From Sphingomonas sp. 35-24ZXX (GTDB lineage: Bacteria; Pseudomonadota; Alphaproteobacteria; Sphingomonadales; Sphingomonadaceae), in the NCBI RefSeq assembly GCF_000786215.1, contig NZ_JROG01000009.1, forward strand, positions 124,001 through 188,000: DNA of 64,000 nt, in the 5' to 3' direction. Position 1 is the first letter of the stretch; each line of letters starts with the position of its first letter. Under the pieces are notes generated by a model. The model ran no database searches and had not been told where the DNA came from. It saw only the letters and a program-made list of their open reading frames with translations. Both the position numbers and the translations under genes were made by a program. Of this stretch, positions 63,978-64,000 are shown piece by piece.

Positions 63978-64000
63978 ACCGCGCGCACGGTGCGCCAAGG

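Noticed and set aside
60603-63998. 1131-codon - strand open frame over PIMT, tolC, popZ and the propeller gene
   Set aside because: Antisense to four well-supported genes, Arg/Asp/Gly-rich without domain pattern.

Overview
The window looks like a piece of a GC-rich (mid-60s %) alphaproteobacterial chromosome from an aerobic anoxygenic phototroph of the order Sphingomonadales. The evidence is a crtF-bchCXYZ-pufBALMC run in the arrangement of sphingomonad photosynthesis clusters, a split MetH, a PopZ-like protein beside TolC, an EcfG/NepR stress-sigma pair, and interspersed palindromic repeats of a sphingomonad type. A genus such as Blastomonas or a relative is possible, but I cannot fix it from the sequence.

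Layout. 1-10247: right-hand end of a photosynthesis cluster on the + strand: 3' end of bchO, crtF, a PpsR-type operator and promoter, bchCXYZ in an ATGA-overlapping operon, then pufB, pufA, an intercistronic hairpin, pufL, pufM and the tetraheme pufC. A ~145-bp multi-branched palindromic repeat with a T-run closes it. 10417-18224: housekeeping and accessory genes (membrane protein, 39-aa membrane peptide, LysE exporter, HNH protein, M20 amidohydrolase, VOC protein, serine hydrolase carrying a palindromic repeat at its N-terminus, DUF3617 lipoprotein, uvrB). 18341-18821: a HicAB toxin-antitoxin pair whose toxin is frameshifted by a 5-bp tandem duplication. 18921-23770: a secreted protein, DsbD, a beta-helix protein and a CPA2 antiporter.

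23857-29637: a methionine operon on the - strand, read as ArsR-methyltransferase regulator, metF, metH N-part, metH C-part, behind a 22-bp perfect palindrome that is its likely operator. 29869-33046: two small lipoproteins, kynA, ubiA and an XRE regulator. 33321-37013: an 86-aa protein and a NUDIX hydrolase, then a general-stress module (DUF1328, entericidin, ecfG, nepR, dps) with three EcfG-type promoter candidates. 37110-44258: a small hypothetical gene, then a probable metal (copper) uptake group: DUF2946, TonB receptor, PepSY membrane protein with a His-rich loop, and a large secreted zinc protease.

45290-50437: a small group that looks like glycan assembly or modification (GT4 glycosyltransferase, alpha/alpha-toroid protein, formyltransferase, AsnB-type amidotransferase). 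This is the least understood locus here and my best candidate for an undescribed pathway. 50693-53899: a MacAB-type efflux operon. 53953-59638: PepSY protein, TonB receptor and VPS10/BNR beta-propeller protein. 59813-59886: tRNA-Cys. 60140-63977: isoaspartyl methyltransferase, TolC, PopZ-like protein, and a Tat-exported YCF48-like beta-propeller. Start sites were chosen by eye from ribosome binding sites, signal peptides and overlaps. No database search was possible.
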